Assembly: GCA_041661965.1 (NCBI GenBank)
Contig: JBAZTH010000003.1
Coordinates: 143,162-207,161 of the forward strand
DNA length: 64,000 nucleotides
Origin: Candidatus Margulisiibacteriota bacterium
GTDB lineage: Bacteria; Margulisbacteria; WOR-1; O2-12-FULL-45-9; XYB2-FULL-48-7
Direction: 5' to 3'
Below the pieces are notes generated by a model that was not told the origin of the DNA, ran no database searches, and was given only the letters and a program-made list of their open reading frames with translations. The translations under genes and the position numbers were made by a program. Shown one piece after another: positions 52,318 to 61,505 of this stretch (position 1 is the first letter of the stretch; every line of letters begins with the position of its first letter).

Positions 52318-53301
52318 ATGATTACATATAAACAAGCTGGCGTTGATATCGAGGCCGGGTACGAAGTTGTTCGGCGGATCAAGAAGGTGGCTAAAGGGAT
52401 CGGTCTTTTCGGCGGGCTTTTTCCGTTCGGCAAACAGTACCTGGTTGGGGCGACTGACGGGGTGGGGACCAAACTAAAATTGGCCTTCATGATGGGGAAG
52501 CATGACACGATCGGGATCGACCTGGTGGCGATGAACGTCGATGACGTGGTGGCGATGGGGGCCAAACCGCTCTTTTTCCTGGATTACATCGGCATTCAAA
52601 AGGTTGAGCCGAGCGTAGTCGAGAAGATCGTCAAAGGGGTAGTGGAAGGGTGTCGTCAGTCCGGCGTCGAACTGATCGGCGGGGAAACTGCCGAGCTGCC
52701 CGATATGTACCACAAAGGGGAGTACGACCTGGCCGGGTTCGCGGTCGGGGTTGTCGACAAGAAAGCGGTCATTAATGGTTCCACGATCAGGGAAGGGGAC
52801 AAGATCATTGGTCTCGCTTCTTCCGGTCTCCACAGCAACGGGTACACTTTGGCCCGCAAAGTGATCTTTGAAAAGGGGAGCATCGGTCCGAGCGACAAGA
52901 TCGACGATTTCAACCGTTCGATCGGCGATGTTCTTTTGACGCCGACGAAGATCTACACGCCGCTGATCCTGGAACTGATCGGCAAGTTCAACATCAAAGG
53001 GATCTCGCACATTACCGGCGGCGGTATTCCGGAAAACCTGGGGCGGGTCTTGCCGCAAAAGCGCCAGGCGGTGATCGAGCTGAATTCCTGGGAGATTCCC
53101 AGGATTTTCAAGCTCCTCAAGAAGCTCGGCGATATTGACCATAATGAAATGTACAAGACCTTTAACATGGGGATCGGCATGATCCTGGTCGTTTCCGCCA
53201 AAGAAACCGACAAAGTCATGCAGCACCTGGCGAATAAAAAAGAGAAGGCTTTCCTGATCGGTGAGATCTCCAAGGGGAACCAGGAAGTAATAATTATTTA
53301 A
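52318..53301 (+). CDS. purM: Phosphoribosylformylglycinamidine cyclo-ligase
   Basis: 327 residues, making aminoimidazole ribotide from FGAM with ATP. The start at 52318 (MITYKQAGVDIEAGYE) matches the family; an earlier TTG-type extension would overlap the zinc-ribbon gene. Motifs GATDGVGTKLKLA, MNVDDVVAMGA and SSGLHSNGYTLAR are conserved. AAAGGGG lies before the ATG. Confidence 0.95.
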   Translation: MITYKQAGVDIEAGYEVVRRIKKVAKGIGLFGGLFPFGKQYLVGATDGVGTKLKLAFMMGKHDTIGIDLVAMNVDDVVAMGAKPLFFLDYIGIQKVEPSVVEKIVKGVVEGCRQSGVELIGGETAELPDMYHKGEYDLAGFAVGVVDKKAVINGSTIREGDKIIGLASSGLHSNGYTLARKVIFEKGSIGPSDKIDDFNRSIGDVLLTPTKIYTPLILELIGKFNIKGISHITGGGIPENLGRVLPQKRQAVIELNSWEIPRIFKLLKKLGDIDHNEMYKTFNMGIGMILVVSAKETDKVMQHLANKKEKAFLIGEISKGNQEVIII

Positions 53302-53304
53302 GCG

Positions 53305-53907
53305 ATGCTTAAACTAGGGGTATTAATTTCCGGTAACGGCTCGAATTTGCAGGCGATCATTGACGCGTGCGAAAGCGGCAAGGTCCCGGCGAAGGTCGCG
53401 GTCGTAATTTCTAATAATCCCGACGCTTTTGGCCTGAAAAGGGCGAAGAAGCACAATATCCCCGCCGTGGCGATCGATCACCGGACTTATGCCGACCGGA
53501 ACACCTATGAACTGGAGATCGTGAAAGTCCTCCAGCAGCATGGGGTGGAACTGGTCTGCTTAGCCGGTTATATGCGGATCGTAGGAGAGGTCCTGCTCCA
53601 GCACTACCGCGGCAAAATGATCAATATCCACCCTTCGCTCCTGCCTTCTTTTCCCGGTTTGCACGCCCAGCGGCAAGCGCTGGAACACGGCGTGCTGATC
53701 ACCGGCTGCACCGTCCATTATGTCGACGAAGGGTGCGATACCGGGCCGATCATCATCCAGTCGGCAGTCCCGATCAAGGAAAAAGACGACGAAGTGGTCC
53801 TCTCGGACAGGATTTTACAGCAAGAGCACCAGATCTATCCGGAAGCGATCCGGCTGATCGCTGAAGATAAATTAATTATTGAGGGGAGAAGAGTGAAACT
53901 GAAATGA
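53305..53907 (+). CDS. purN: Phosphoribosylglycinamide formyltransferase
   Basis: 200 residues, transferring formyl from 10-formyl-tetrahydrofolate to glycinamide ribotide. Active-site motifs: MINIHPSLLPSFPG (Asn and His) and GCTVHYVDEGCDTGPI (Asp). It starts 3 bases after purM and overlaps purH by ATGA. Confidence 0.95.
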   Translation: MLKLGVLISGNGSNLQAIIDACESGKVPAKVAVVISNNPDAFGLKRAKKHNIPAVAIDHRTYADRNTYELEIVKVLQQHGVELVCLAGYMRIVGEVLLQHYRGKMINIHPSLLPSFPGLHAQRQALEHGVLITGCTVHYVDEGCDTGPIIIQSAVPIKEKDDEVVLSDRILQQEHQIYPEAIRLIAEDKLIIEGRRVKLK

Positions 53908-55484
53908 AAAAGAGAAAAACTGCCGCCGCTAAAAAAGAAAAACGTTATGCCCTGATCTCGGTCTGGGACAAGACGGGGTTGGATAAATTTGCCAAAGAAT
54001 TGACCGCTCTTGGCTTCGAACTGATCTCTTCCGGCGGGACGGCGGAATATCTTAGGAATGCCGGGATCAAAGTGACCGAGGTTTCCAAGCTGACCAAATA
54101 CCCGCATATGCTCGGCGGTCGGGTCAAAACTCTTCATCCGATCATTCACGGCGGAATTCTTGCCGACAGGACCAATCCCGACCACGTTAAAGAGCTGAAG
54201 AAATTTAAGATCAATCCTTTTGACCTGGTGGTTTGTAACCTTTATCCTTTTGAAAAGGTGATCTCTAAAAAGAAATTTACCCATGAAGAAGCAATCGAGA
54301 ATATCGACATCGGCGGGCCGTCGATGGTCCGCGGCGCCGCCAAGAACCATAAAAACGTTGGGGTCGTCGTCGATCCGTCCGACTACGGAAAAATAGTCGA
54401 TGAATTGAAAAAGAACGGGGTGCTTTCCCTGGCGACCAAAGAAAGCCTGGCCCTTAAAGCTTACAAACATACCGCCCAATATGACGCGCTGATCGTCTCG
54501 TATTTGTCGGGCAAAGTGAAGGAAGAGAAGTTTCCTAAAGAATTGTCGCTCCAACTGGAAAAGATTCAGGACCTTCGTTACGGCGAAAATCCTCACCAGC
54601 AGGCGGCGTTTTACCGCGAAAAAGGGGCCGGACGGGAAGGGGAACTGGTCAACGCCAAACAACTGCACGGTAAAGAGCTCTCATTTAATAACATCGTCGA
54701 CATGGAATCGGCCTGGAATGCCGCCAATTATTTTGTTGAGCCGACCATTTGCATTGTTAAACATAATACTCCCTGCGGTTTGGCCAAAGCGAAGTTATTG
54801 GTCGAGGCCTATAAATTGGCCCTGGCGTCCGATCCGGTCTCGGCTTACGGCGGGATCATTGCCGCTAACCGCCGGATCGATGAAGCGACCGCTAAGGAAG
54901 TCGCCAAGCTCTTCGTGGAAGTGATAATTGCTCCTGCTTACACACCACAAGCGCTCGCCATTCTGAAAGAGAAGGCGAACATCCGGATCATTGAGATGGG
55001 AATGAACTCCGTTAACAAGCCTTTTAAAGGCTTAGATTACAAACGGGTCAGCGGCGGCCTGCTGGTACAAGACGCGGATGCCGCCCAGCTCGCGGTCAAT
55101 GAGGTGAAAGTCGTGACCAAGCGCCAGCCGACCGTGGCCGAGCTGGACGACCTTTTCTTTGCCTGGGGAGCGGCTAAATACGTTAAATCGAACGCCATTG
55201 TCCTGATCAAGGACGGGGCCACTGTCGGGGTGGGCGCGGGCCAGATGTCGCGCATTGATTCCGTCGATATCGCCGTGAAGAAAGCCGGCGAGAAAGCCAA
55301 GGGCTCGGTCTTGGCATCCGACGCTTTCTTTCCCTTTTCTGACGTCGTCGAAGCGGCGGCGAAGAACGGAGTAACCGCCATTATCCAGCCGGGCGGAGCG
55401 AAACGGGACCAGGAATCGATCGACCTGGCCGACAAACACAAGATCGCGATGGTCTTTACCGGCCGCCGGCATTTCCGGCACTAG
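53904..55484 (+). CDS. purH: Bifunctional AICAR transformylase/IMP cyclohydrolase
   Basis: 526 residues, the last two steps to IMP. The N-terminal MGS-like cyclohydrolase domain (1-200; ISVWDKTGLDKFA, SSGGTAEYL) is followed by the transformylase domain with KHNTPCGLA and SNAIVL. A Lys-rich start (MKKRKTAAAKKEKR) is slightly longer than usual. Overlaps purN by 4 bases. Confidence 0.95.
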   Translation: MKKRKTAAAKKEKRYALISVWDKTGLDKFAKELTALGFELISSGGTAEYLRNAGIKVTEVSKLTKYPHMLGGRVKTLHPIIHGGILADRTNPDHVKELKKFKINPFDLVVCNLYPFEKVISKKKFTHEEAIENIDIGGPSMVRGAAKNHKNVGVVVDPSDYGKIVDELKKNGVLSLATKESLALKAYKHTAQYDALIVSYLSGKVKEEKFPKELSLQLEKIQDLRYGENPHQQAAFYREKGAGREGELVNAKQLHGKELSFNNIVDMESAWNAANYFVEPTICIVKHNTPCGLAKAKLLVEAYKLALASDPVSAYGGIIAANRRIDEATAKEVAKLFVEVIIAPAYTPQALAILKEKANIRIIEMGMNSVNKPFKGLDYKRVSGGLLVQDADAAQLAVNEVKVVTKRQPTVAELDDLFFAWGAAKYVKSNAIVLIKDGATVGVGAGQMSRIDSVDIAVKKAGEKAKGSVLASDAFFPFSDVVEAAAKNGVTAIIQPGGAKRDQESIDLADKHKIAMVFTGRRHFRH

Positions 55485-55485
55485 G

Positions 55486-55560
55486 AGGAAATGAAATGAC
55501 AAATGATTCGGAAATAAATAAAATCGCAAAGCGATTCAGCCATTTGACATTTGTCATTGG
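55486..55560 (+). repeat. Nested hairpin over the start of the barrel gene
   Basis: AATGACAAATG (55495-55505) and CATTTGTCATT (55548-55558) are perfect 11-bp arms. Inside is ATCGC/GCGAT (55523-55527 and 55531-55535). The start ATG at 55496 and the signal-peptide code lie in it. Confidence 0.75.
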
Positions 55561-56734
55561 ATATTTGTCATTCGTTTTGCTTTCTTTCCCCGCAATAGCC
55601 CAAACTATACCGATCACCACGAACATAACTTCATCCACCAGCGGGCCGACCACCTTAAATTCCAACATTGGCGGGATCAGTCTCAGCTATACCAAAGTCG
55701 GGACCCGTGATGTCACGACCCTGACCTGGCGGCCGGATTTTAGGTACGGTTTTTGGTCGACCGGTTTTGACGTCAACCTTGCCCTGGGAGAAAACAAGAC
55801 CCCCGATTACCAGAACGTCGTCTTCCGCTATGTTGAATACGATGATACCAAAAAAGGGCTCCGTTACGGCGTCCTCGATGGTGTGACCATCGGTCACGGT
55901 TTGATCATGAAGAATTACACCACCCGCAAAGGACCGGCGATCCTGCTCAATAACGAACAACTCGGGTTCAGAGGCTATCTCGACTTTGATCGATACATTG
56001 TCCGGGGAATGGCGACTAAGGCCAACCTTTATTACGCCAGGGTGGAAGAGCGGGTCAATCCGCTGCTGACCCTGGGCCAGTACTACGTGACCGATACGAC
56101 CGGGCGAGCTGTTAATTTGCCTGTCGGGCCGAAGCAGACTCCCCCGGTCTCGGCGGTCGGCGTTGACGCGCTAGTCCCTCTGCCGCTGAACTTTGAAGGT
56201 TATGCGGAGGCGGGCCAGCTTTTGAACCACGGCTCCGGCCTCTCGGCCGGGCTTTCCTGGGCTTACGATCTGATGGTTGCGAACGCTTCGTTCGGGGCCG
56301 AATACCGGATCTTTGACAAGGGTTTTGTCCCCGGTTACTTTGGCTCGGAATACGAGTTTAACCCGATCGACCTCGCGTCGGTCGAAGCGGTCGCTAAGCC
56401 GCGCAACGGTTTTCTGGTCCAATTCGGACTTAACGCCTTAGGACTGGCTAAACTTAGTATGGCTTACGAAAGTTATACTGATAGTAATTCCGCGCTTTCC
56501 GCAGACCTGACCGCTAAATTAACCGAGCAGGTCTTTGTTCGCGGTTATTACAGCCAGCCCAATTTTGTCGATTTTCGCTCACTCTCGCTGGAGCAGGGGG
56601 CGATTATGGGGGCGGACGTCGCTTATAAGCTGAATGCCTTTACCAGTCTGATCACCCATTACAAGAAGCAATTCAATTCTTCGACCGGCCAGGTGGAAGA
56701 AGCGCAGTATTATGAGATCTCGTTGAGCTTTTAA
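55496..56734 (+). CDS. Outer-membrane beta-barrel protein, unknown role
   Basis: 412 residues. A hydrophobic stretch at 17-34 with SFPAIAQ ending suits a signal peptide, though the N-terminus (MTNDSEINKIAKRFSH) is unusually long and polar. The rest alternates hydrophobic and polar residues in strands of about 8-10 and ends ...YEISLSF with terminal Phe, the usual outer-membrane barrel signal. It follows purH by 11 bases with AGGAGG upstream, so it is co-transcribed with housekeeping genes. Function unknown. Its stop is directly adjacent to the stop of the convergent gene. Confidence 0.75.
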   Translation: MTNDSEINKIAKRFSHLTFVIGYLSFVLLSFPAIAQTIPITTNITSSTSGPTTLNSNIGGISLSYTKVGTRDVTTLTWRPDFRYGFWSTGFDVNLALGENKTPDYQNVVFRYVEYDDTKKGLRYGVLDGVTIGHGLIMKNYTTRKGPAILLNNEQLGFRGYLDFDRYIVRGMATKANLYYARVEERVNPLLTLGQYYVTDTTGRAVNLPVGPKQTPPVSAVGVDALVPLPLNFEGYAEAGQLLNHGSGLSAGLSWAYDLMVANASFGAEYRIFDKGFVPGYFGSEYEFNPIDLASVEAVAKPRNGFLVQFGLNALGLAKLSMAYESYTDSNSALSADLTAKLTEQVFVRGYYSQPNFVDFRSLSLEQGAIMGADVAYKLNAFTSLITHYKKQFNSSTGQVEEAQYYEISLSF

Positions 56735-57247
56735 CTAACGAATAATTTTTGGCTTTGGGCCGGTTAAATCGATGATCTTTGACGGCTTTCCCAATTTAGC
56801 TTCGCCGCCGTCGATCACCAGGTCGAGCTCCGGCAGGGCGGCGATCACTTCCAGGGCGGTTAGCGCCGGTTTTTCCCCAGACTCATTGGCCGAGGTCGAT
56901 GCCAGCGGGCCGGTTTTCTTCAATAATTTCAGAGTTAACGGATGAGCCGGGATCCTGATACCGATAGTTTTCTTTCCTTTTAAGGCTGGTAGGACCAGGG
57001 TGAGGGGGCCGGGCCATTCTTTCTTGGCTAGGACGAGCGCGGCTGGATTGAACTTCGCAAGCTTTTTGGCTTCAGCCAACGACGGGACTAGGACTTGTAG
57101 CGGCTTATTTTTAGGTCGGCCCTTTAACTTGTAGATCTTGTTGATCCCCTTACGACTTCCTAGCAAAGTCCCGATCCCATAGACCGTTTCGGTCGGAAAG
57201 GCGATCACGCCGCCGCTTTTCAGGATAGAGAGCGCTTTATTGAACAT
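56735..57247 (-). CDS. tsaC: Threonylcarbamoyl-AMP synthase (Sua5/YrdC domain)
   Basis: 170 residues, only the catalytic YrdC domain. PTETVYGIGTL, YKLKGRPKNKPL and STSANESGEKPA are the substrate-binding motifs. It makes threonylcarbamoyl-AMP for t6A37 in ANN-decoding tRNAs. Its ATG lies 7 bases after the -10 of a palindromic promoter, so the message starts at or next to the codon. Divergent from the deacetylase gene. Confidence 0.93.
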   Translation of the reverse strand: MFNKALSILKSGGVIAFPTETVYGIGTLLGSRKGINKIYKLKGRPKNKPLQVLVPSLAEAKKLAKFNPAALVLAKKEWPGPLTLVLPALKGKKTIGIRIPAHPLTLKLLKKTGPLASTSANESGEKPALTALEVIAALPELDLVIDGGEAKLGKPSKIIDLTGPKPKIIR

Positions 57248-57265
57248 GTTATAAGTATAACATGT
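57244..57265. promoter_or_regulatory. Palindromic bidirectional promoter region
   Basis: Perfect 10-bp arms ACATGTTATA/TATAACATGT around AG. On the minus strand it forms the extended -10 TGTTATACT of tsaC; the plus-strand -10 (TGATAAAAT at 57265-57273) overlaps its right end. Confidence 0.6.
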
Positions 57266-57282
57266 GATAAAATATCAAAACT

Positions 57283-58029
57283 ATGCGTCAGCTGATCGCT
57301 TTAGCTTGTCTTATTGTTTTATTCGGCCACTCTTTAGAGGCCCAAATGATCATCCGGGGGAGAAACCCCAAGCTGATCGCCTTGACCTTTGACGATGGGC
57401 CATCGACCCCTTATACTGAAAAAGTCCTGGCGGCGCTGAAAAAGGAAAAAGTCAAAGCGACCTTCTTTATGATCGGTAAAAAAATCGTCGCCCAGCCGGA
57501 CCTTCTGGATCTTGTGCTTGCCGATGGCCATGAGATCGGTAATCACACTTATTATCATTCCCGTTTGAACTGGCTGACCGAATCGAAATTGCTCGACGAG
57601 ATCAAACTGACCAGCCAGATCGTCAGCGGCTATTCCAACGGCAACGTTCGGCTCAATCTCTTTCGTCCGCCGCACGGCTTTCTCCCCCGCTCGAAAAGCG
57701 CCGCCATCCAAAAGGCCGGGTACAACATTGTCATGTGGTCGGTCAACGCCGACGATTTTTACCATGCCAGCAGCGGGATCCGCAGCCCGACCTCGATCGC
57801 CCAGCGGGTCTTAGGACGGATCCACGGCGGCGATATCGTCCTGATGCATGATAATAGCCGCCAGACGGTTGATTCCCTGCCGTATATCATTAAAGCCTTA
57901 AAAAGAAAAGGCTACCAATTCGTGACCGTTTCGGAAATAATGAGGCGCGGCGGGGGGCATCAGATCAAGCCGGAGGCATTTTATCGGGAGAGCCCAGATT
58001 ACGGTTTGCCGCGGTCAGATTTTTTATAA
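57283..58029 (+). CDS. Exported polysaccharide deacetylase (NodB domain)
   Basis: 248 residues with a signal peptide (MRQLIALACLIVLFGHSLEA). Motif 1 TFDDGPSTPYT supplies the metal Asp pair, GHEIGNHTYYHS the His residues, and RPPHG the third motif. It removes acetyl groups from a sugar polymer such as peptidoglycan or an exopolysaccharide; which one is unknown. The -10 lies 10 bases before the ATG, so the leader is about 3 bases. It converges with hldD and overlaps it by 6 bases. Confidence 0.9.
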   Translation: MRQLIALACLIVLFGHSLEAQMIIRGRNPKLIALTFDDGPSTPYTEKVLAALKKEKVKATFFMIGKKIVAQPDLLDLVLADGHEIGNHTYYHSRLNWLTESKLLDEIKLTSQIVSGYSNGNVRLNLFRPPHGFLPRSKSAAIQKAGYNIVMWSVNADDFYHASSGIRSPTSIAQRVLGRIHGGDIVLMHDNSRQTVDSLPYIIKALKRKGYQFVTVSEIMRRGGGHQIKPEAFYRESPDYGLPRSDFL

Positions 58030-58989
58030 GCGGGTCTGGCCGCGGAGATAGGTGACGTAATCGGCGACCGCCGCTTCCAGCCTGGTTGGCGTATATGTAA
58101 TACCGGCTCTGGCGAGTTTTCCCATTTCCGCCTGGGTGAAGTATTGGTACTTATCCCGAAGATAATCGGGCATTTCAATGTATTCGATATTCGGTTTCAG
58201 TTCCAGGGCGGAAAAGAGGGCGGCGGCCAGATCGTTCCAGCTCCTGGCTTCGCCGGTCCCAAGATTAAAGATCCCTCTGGCCTTGCTGTTTAGGAGCTGG
58301 TACATTACTTCAACGACGTCTTTGACGTAAATGAAATCCCGTTTTTGTTCGCCGTCCTGGTATTCCGGACGGTATGATTTGAAGAGGCGGAGCTTCCCTT
58401 CTTTTTTGAGCTGTTCGTACCCCTTGAGGACTACGCTGCTCATCTCTCCTTTGTGGTATTCGTTCGGGCCGAAGACGTTGAAGTATTTCAGGCCGACCAC
58501 TTTGTGGACCAGGTTGTTGCGGATCAGCCACTGGTCGAAAAGATATTTGGAATAACCGTAGATGTTGAGCGGCGCGAGTTTCAGCGAGACCGCGTCGTCG
58601 TCCGAATAGCCGAGCGAGCCGTCGCCGTAAGTCGCGGCGGAACTGGCGTAAATGAACGGAATGTTCTTGGCCAGCGCCCACTGGGCGAGGCGTTTGGAGT
58701 AGTGATAATTATTTTCCAGCATGTAGCTGGCGTTGGTTTCGGTCGTCGAGGAACAAGCGCCGATGTGGAAGATCCCTTTGAACAGGCTGCCGAATTTGCC
58801 GGCCAAAAGCTCTTCGAGAAAAACGTCCTTTTCCAGATAGTCGGCGAAAACTTTGCCGTTAAGATTTTGCCATTTTTCCGAGTTGCCCAGATGATCGACG
58901 ACCAGGATGTCTTTTTCCCCGGCCTGGTTCAGTTTCCAGACCATCGCGCTGCCGATGAACCCGGCGCCGCCGGTAACGATGAACTTCAT
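58024..58989 (-). CDS. hldD: ADP-L-glycero-D-manno-heptose 6-epimerase
   Basis: 321 residues. NAD-binding TGGAGFIGSAMVWKL, catalytic Ser/Thr in SSAATYGDG and Tyr/Lys in NIYGYSKYLFD. It makes the heptose donor for lipopolysaccharide core. The start overlaps the gmhA stop region; GGAGG lies in gmhA's last codons. With gmhA it supplies two of the steps; hldE and gmhB are not in the window. Confidence 0.92.
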   Translation of the reverse strand: MKFIVTGGAGFIGSAMVWKLNQAGEKDILVVDHLGNSEKWQNLNGKVFADYLEKDVFLEELLAGKFGSLFKGIFHIGACSSTTETNASYMLENNYHYSKRLAQWALAKNIPFIYASSAATYGDGSLGYSDDDAVSLKLAPLNIYGYSKYLFDQWLIRNNLVHKVVGLKYFNVFGPNEYHKGEMSSVVLKGYEQLKKEGKLRLFKSYRPEYQDGEQKRDFIYVKDVVEVMYQLLNSKARGIFNLGTGEARSWNDLAAALFSALELKPNIEYIEMPDYLRDKYQYFTQAEMGKLARAGITYTPTRLEAAVADYVTYLRGQTRL

Positions 58990-59565
58990 TTATTTGCCTC
59001 CGAAAATTTCGTTCTCGATCAGCCCGCAGACGATGTGGCCGATGGTGATGTGGCTTTCCTGGATCCGGGCCGTGACCCGGGAAGGGATGGTGATCGCCGT
59101 ATCGACGATCTCGGCGATCCGGCCGCCATCGCAGCCGAGGAAGCCGATCGTCTTACAGCCGAGCTCCTTGGCTTTTTCCAGGGCGACGATCACGTTGCGG
59201 GAGTTGCCGGAAGTGGAGAGGCCGACCGCGACATCGCCGTTTTTAGCCAAGCCTTCGATCTGTTTGGCGAAGACCACCTCGTAGCCGTAATCGTTAGAGA
59301 TCGAAGTGATGATCGAAGTATCGGTCGTCAGCGCAATGGCGGAGAGGGCGCGGCGGTCTTTGCGGTAGCGGCCGATCAGTTCGGCCGCCAGGTGCTGGGC
59401 GTCGGCGGCCGAGCCGCCGTTGCCGAAAAAGAAGATCTTATTCCCGGCTTTCAGCGCCTCGATCATCAGTTTGGCCGCTTGTTCGATCTGGGGGACCAGA
59501 CCTTTGATGACCTGATTTTTGGTTTCGATGCTTTCTTTCAGTTCAGCGATTATCGTGTTCTTCAT
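58990..59565 (-). CDS. gmhA: Phosphoheptose isomerase
   Basis: 191 residues, a SIS-domain enzyme that turns sedoheptulose 7-phosphate into heptose 7-phosphate. GNGGSAADAQHLAAELIGR is the hallmark. The start at 59565 (MKNTIIAELKESI) has AAGGAG 6 bases upstream; an upstream in-frame start at 59583 is less likely. It overlaps the V-ATPase D gene by 23 bases, tying heptose synthesis to the ATPase transcript. Confidence 0.93.
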   Translation of the reverse strand: MKNTIIAELKESIETKNQVIKGLVPQIEQAAKLMIEALKAGNKIFFFGNGGSAADAQHLAAELIGRYRKDRRALSAIALTTDTSIITSISNDYGYEVVFAKQIEGLAKNGDVAVGLSTSGNSRNVIVALEKAKELGCKTIGFLGCDGGRIAEIVDTAITIPSRVTARIQESHITIGHIVCGLIENEIFGGK

Positions 59566-60160
59566 GCTCTTCTCCTTTAACAATTTTAATCAGGACGACC
59601 CGGGTGCTCCGTTCCCGCTCTGAAAGCTTCAGACCGATGGAGCGGGCGTTCTTTTCCAGTTCCGGAATAACGACGTATTCCAAGGCATTGACCCGCCGCC
59701 GGGTCTCGTTCACCTGCGCCGCCAGGAGCCGCATCGCTTTGTTAAGCGCGGCGTAAGCGACCAGATCGGGCAGGATGGCGGCAAAGGCGTCCGCCGCCTC
59801 CTTATATTCTACCGTAGTTTTGAGGTCGGAGTACAGTGGTTCTCCCGCGACGGTCAGCGTGTAGGAGGGGAGCTTGACCCCCATCATATTCTTGACCTTG
59901 ATCGCGACCGAGGCGCGGCTCGGCTTGATGAGCGCCCCGGGTTGGGAGAGAGCGGAGCCCAGGATCGCTTTGGTAAAGATTGCCGCCAGCCGTTTTTCCA
60001 GGTTGGCGTGGAGGGCCAGATAATTCTTCTTAGTCGTCAAAAATTGCTGCATCAGTCCGTCAAGCTTGTCTTTAAGCAGTTTGTGGCCGCGCCTGGCCAG
60101 TTGGACCCTCCGCCGCAGGCGGAGGAGCTCCATTCGGGTGGGGTTAACTTTGATCCGCAT
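59543..60160 (-). CDS. atpD: V/A-type ATPase subunit D
   Basis: 205 residues forming the central rotor shaft. MRIKVNPTRMELLRLRRRVQLARRG is typical of subunit D, with long helices at both ends and KNMMGVKLPSY in the middle. Gene order C-F-A-B-D matches bacterial V-ATPase operons. It overlaps atpB by 17 bases and gmhA by 23. Confidence 0.92.
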   Translation of the reverse strand: MRIKVNPTRMELLRLRRRVQLARRGHKLLKDKLDGLMQQFLTTKKNYLALHANLEKRLAAIFTKAILGSALSQPGALIKPSRASVAIKVKNMMGVKLPSYTLTVAGEPLYSDLKTTVEYKEAADAFAAILPDLVAYAALNKAMRLLAAQVNETRRRVNALEYVVIPELEKNARSIGLKLSERERSTRVVLIKIVKGEEHEEHDNR

Positions 60161-61505
60161 ATTTGGCGATTATCTCGTCTTTGATCCGTTTCAGTTCCGT
60201 TCGCGGCAGGATCTTGAGCAGCTGCCAGCCGAGGGTCAGAGTTTCGATGATCGTCCGGTTCTCATTTTCCGCCTGGCGGATAAAGCGTTTTTCAAATTCA
60301 TCGGCGAAGAGGAGATATTTGGTGTCGATCTCCGAAAGGGCGGCCTCGCCGAGAATGACGACCAATTCCCGGACCTCGCGGCCGCGGGCGTAAGCGGCGA
60401 AAAGCTGGTTGGCAATGCCCGCGTGGTCTTCCCTGGTTTTACCGGCGCCGATCGCTTTGTCGCGCAGGCGGGAGAGGGAAGGGAGCGGGTCGATCGGCGG
60501 GTAGATCCCTTTCCGTTCCAGGTCCCGGCCGAGAATGATCTGCCCTTCGGTGATATAGCCGGTCAGGTCGGGAATAGGGTGGGTCTTATCGTCGTCCGGC
60601 ATGGTCAGGATCGGCAGGAGGGTGATCGACCCTTTCCGTTCTTTGATCCGGCCGGCCCGTTCGTAAAGGTTCGCCAGGTCGGTGTAGAGGTAACCGGGAT
60701 AGCCGCGGCGTCCTGGGATCTCCCGCCGGGCGGCCGAGACTTCCCGCAGGCTTTCGCAATAATTGGTCATGTCGGTAATGATGACCAGGACGTGCATTTC
60801 CAGGTCGAAGGCCAGGTATTCGGCGGCGGTCAGCGCCAGCCGGGGAGTGGCGATCCGTTCGATCGCCGGGTCGGAAGCGAGATTGATGAACATCACCGAA
60901 TTTTCGATCGCGCCGGTCCGGCGGAAATTGGAAATAAAGAATTCCGATTCTTCGTAGGTAATGCCGAGCGCGCCGAAGACGACGGCGAACTGGTCGTTTT
61001 TGTTGAGGACGCTGGCCTGGCGGGCGATCTGGGCGGCGATGCGCGAGTGGGGCAGGCCGGAACCGGAGAAGATCGGCAGCTTTTGGCCGCGCGATAAGGT
61101 GTTGAGCGCGTCGATCGTGGAAATACCGGTCTGGATGAAGTCGTCGGGATAGTCCCGGGCGAACGGATTGATCGGCAGGCCGTTGACGTCGAGCTTTTTC
61201 TCGGGCAGGACCGGCGGGGCGCCGTCTAGCGGCCGGCCCAGGCCGGAAAAGATCCGTCCCAGAATATCGCGGGAAACCGGTAGCTCCAGACCCCGGCCGC
61301 GGAAGCGGAATTCAAGGCGATTGATTTCCAGCCCTTCGGTCCCTTCGAAGACCTGGATCAGCGCGCGATCGCCATTGACTTCGAGCACTTTGCCGGAGCG
61401 GAGTTCGCCGTCGGCTAATTTAATTTCGACCAGCTCGTCGTACCCGACTCCCTGAACTCCTTCGACCAGCACTAATGGTCCGGCGATCTCTTTAACTTGA
61501 TACAT
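60144..61505 (-). CDS. atpB: V/A-type ATPase subunit B
   Basis: 453 residues, the non-catalytic hexamer subunit. It lacks a full P-loop and has IPGRRGYPGYLYTDLA and FFISNFRRTGAIE. Partners subunit A three by three. Overlaps atpA by 14 bases; GGAG lies before the ATG. Confidence 0.95.
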   Translation of the reverse strand: MYQVKEIAGPLVLVEGVQGVGYDELVEIKLADGELRSGKVLEVNGDRALIQVFEGTEGLEINRLEFRFRGRGLELPVSRDILGRIFSGLGRPLDGAPPVLPEKKLDVNGLPINPFARDYPDDFIQTGISTIDALNTLSRGQKLPIFSGSGLPHSRIAAQIARQASVLNKNDQFAVVFGALGITYEESEFFISNFRRTGAIENSVMFINLASDPAIERIATPRLALTAAEYLAFDLEMHVLVIITDMTNYCESLREVSAARREIPGRRGYPGYLYTDLANLYERAGRIKERKGSITLLPILTMPDDDKTHPIPDLTGYITEGQIILGRDLERKGIYPPIDPLPSLSRLRDKAIGAGKTREDHAGIANQLFAAYARGREVRELVVILGEAALSEIDTKYLLFADEFEKRFIRQAENENRTIIETLTLGWQLLKILPRTELKRIKDEIIAKYADQS

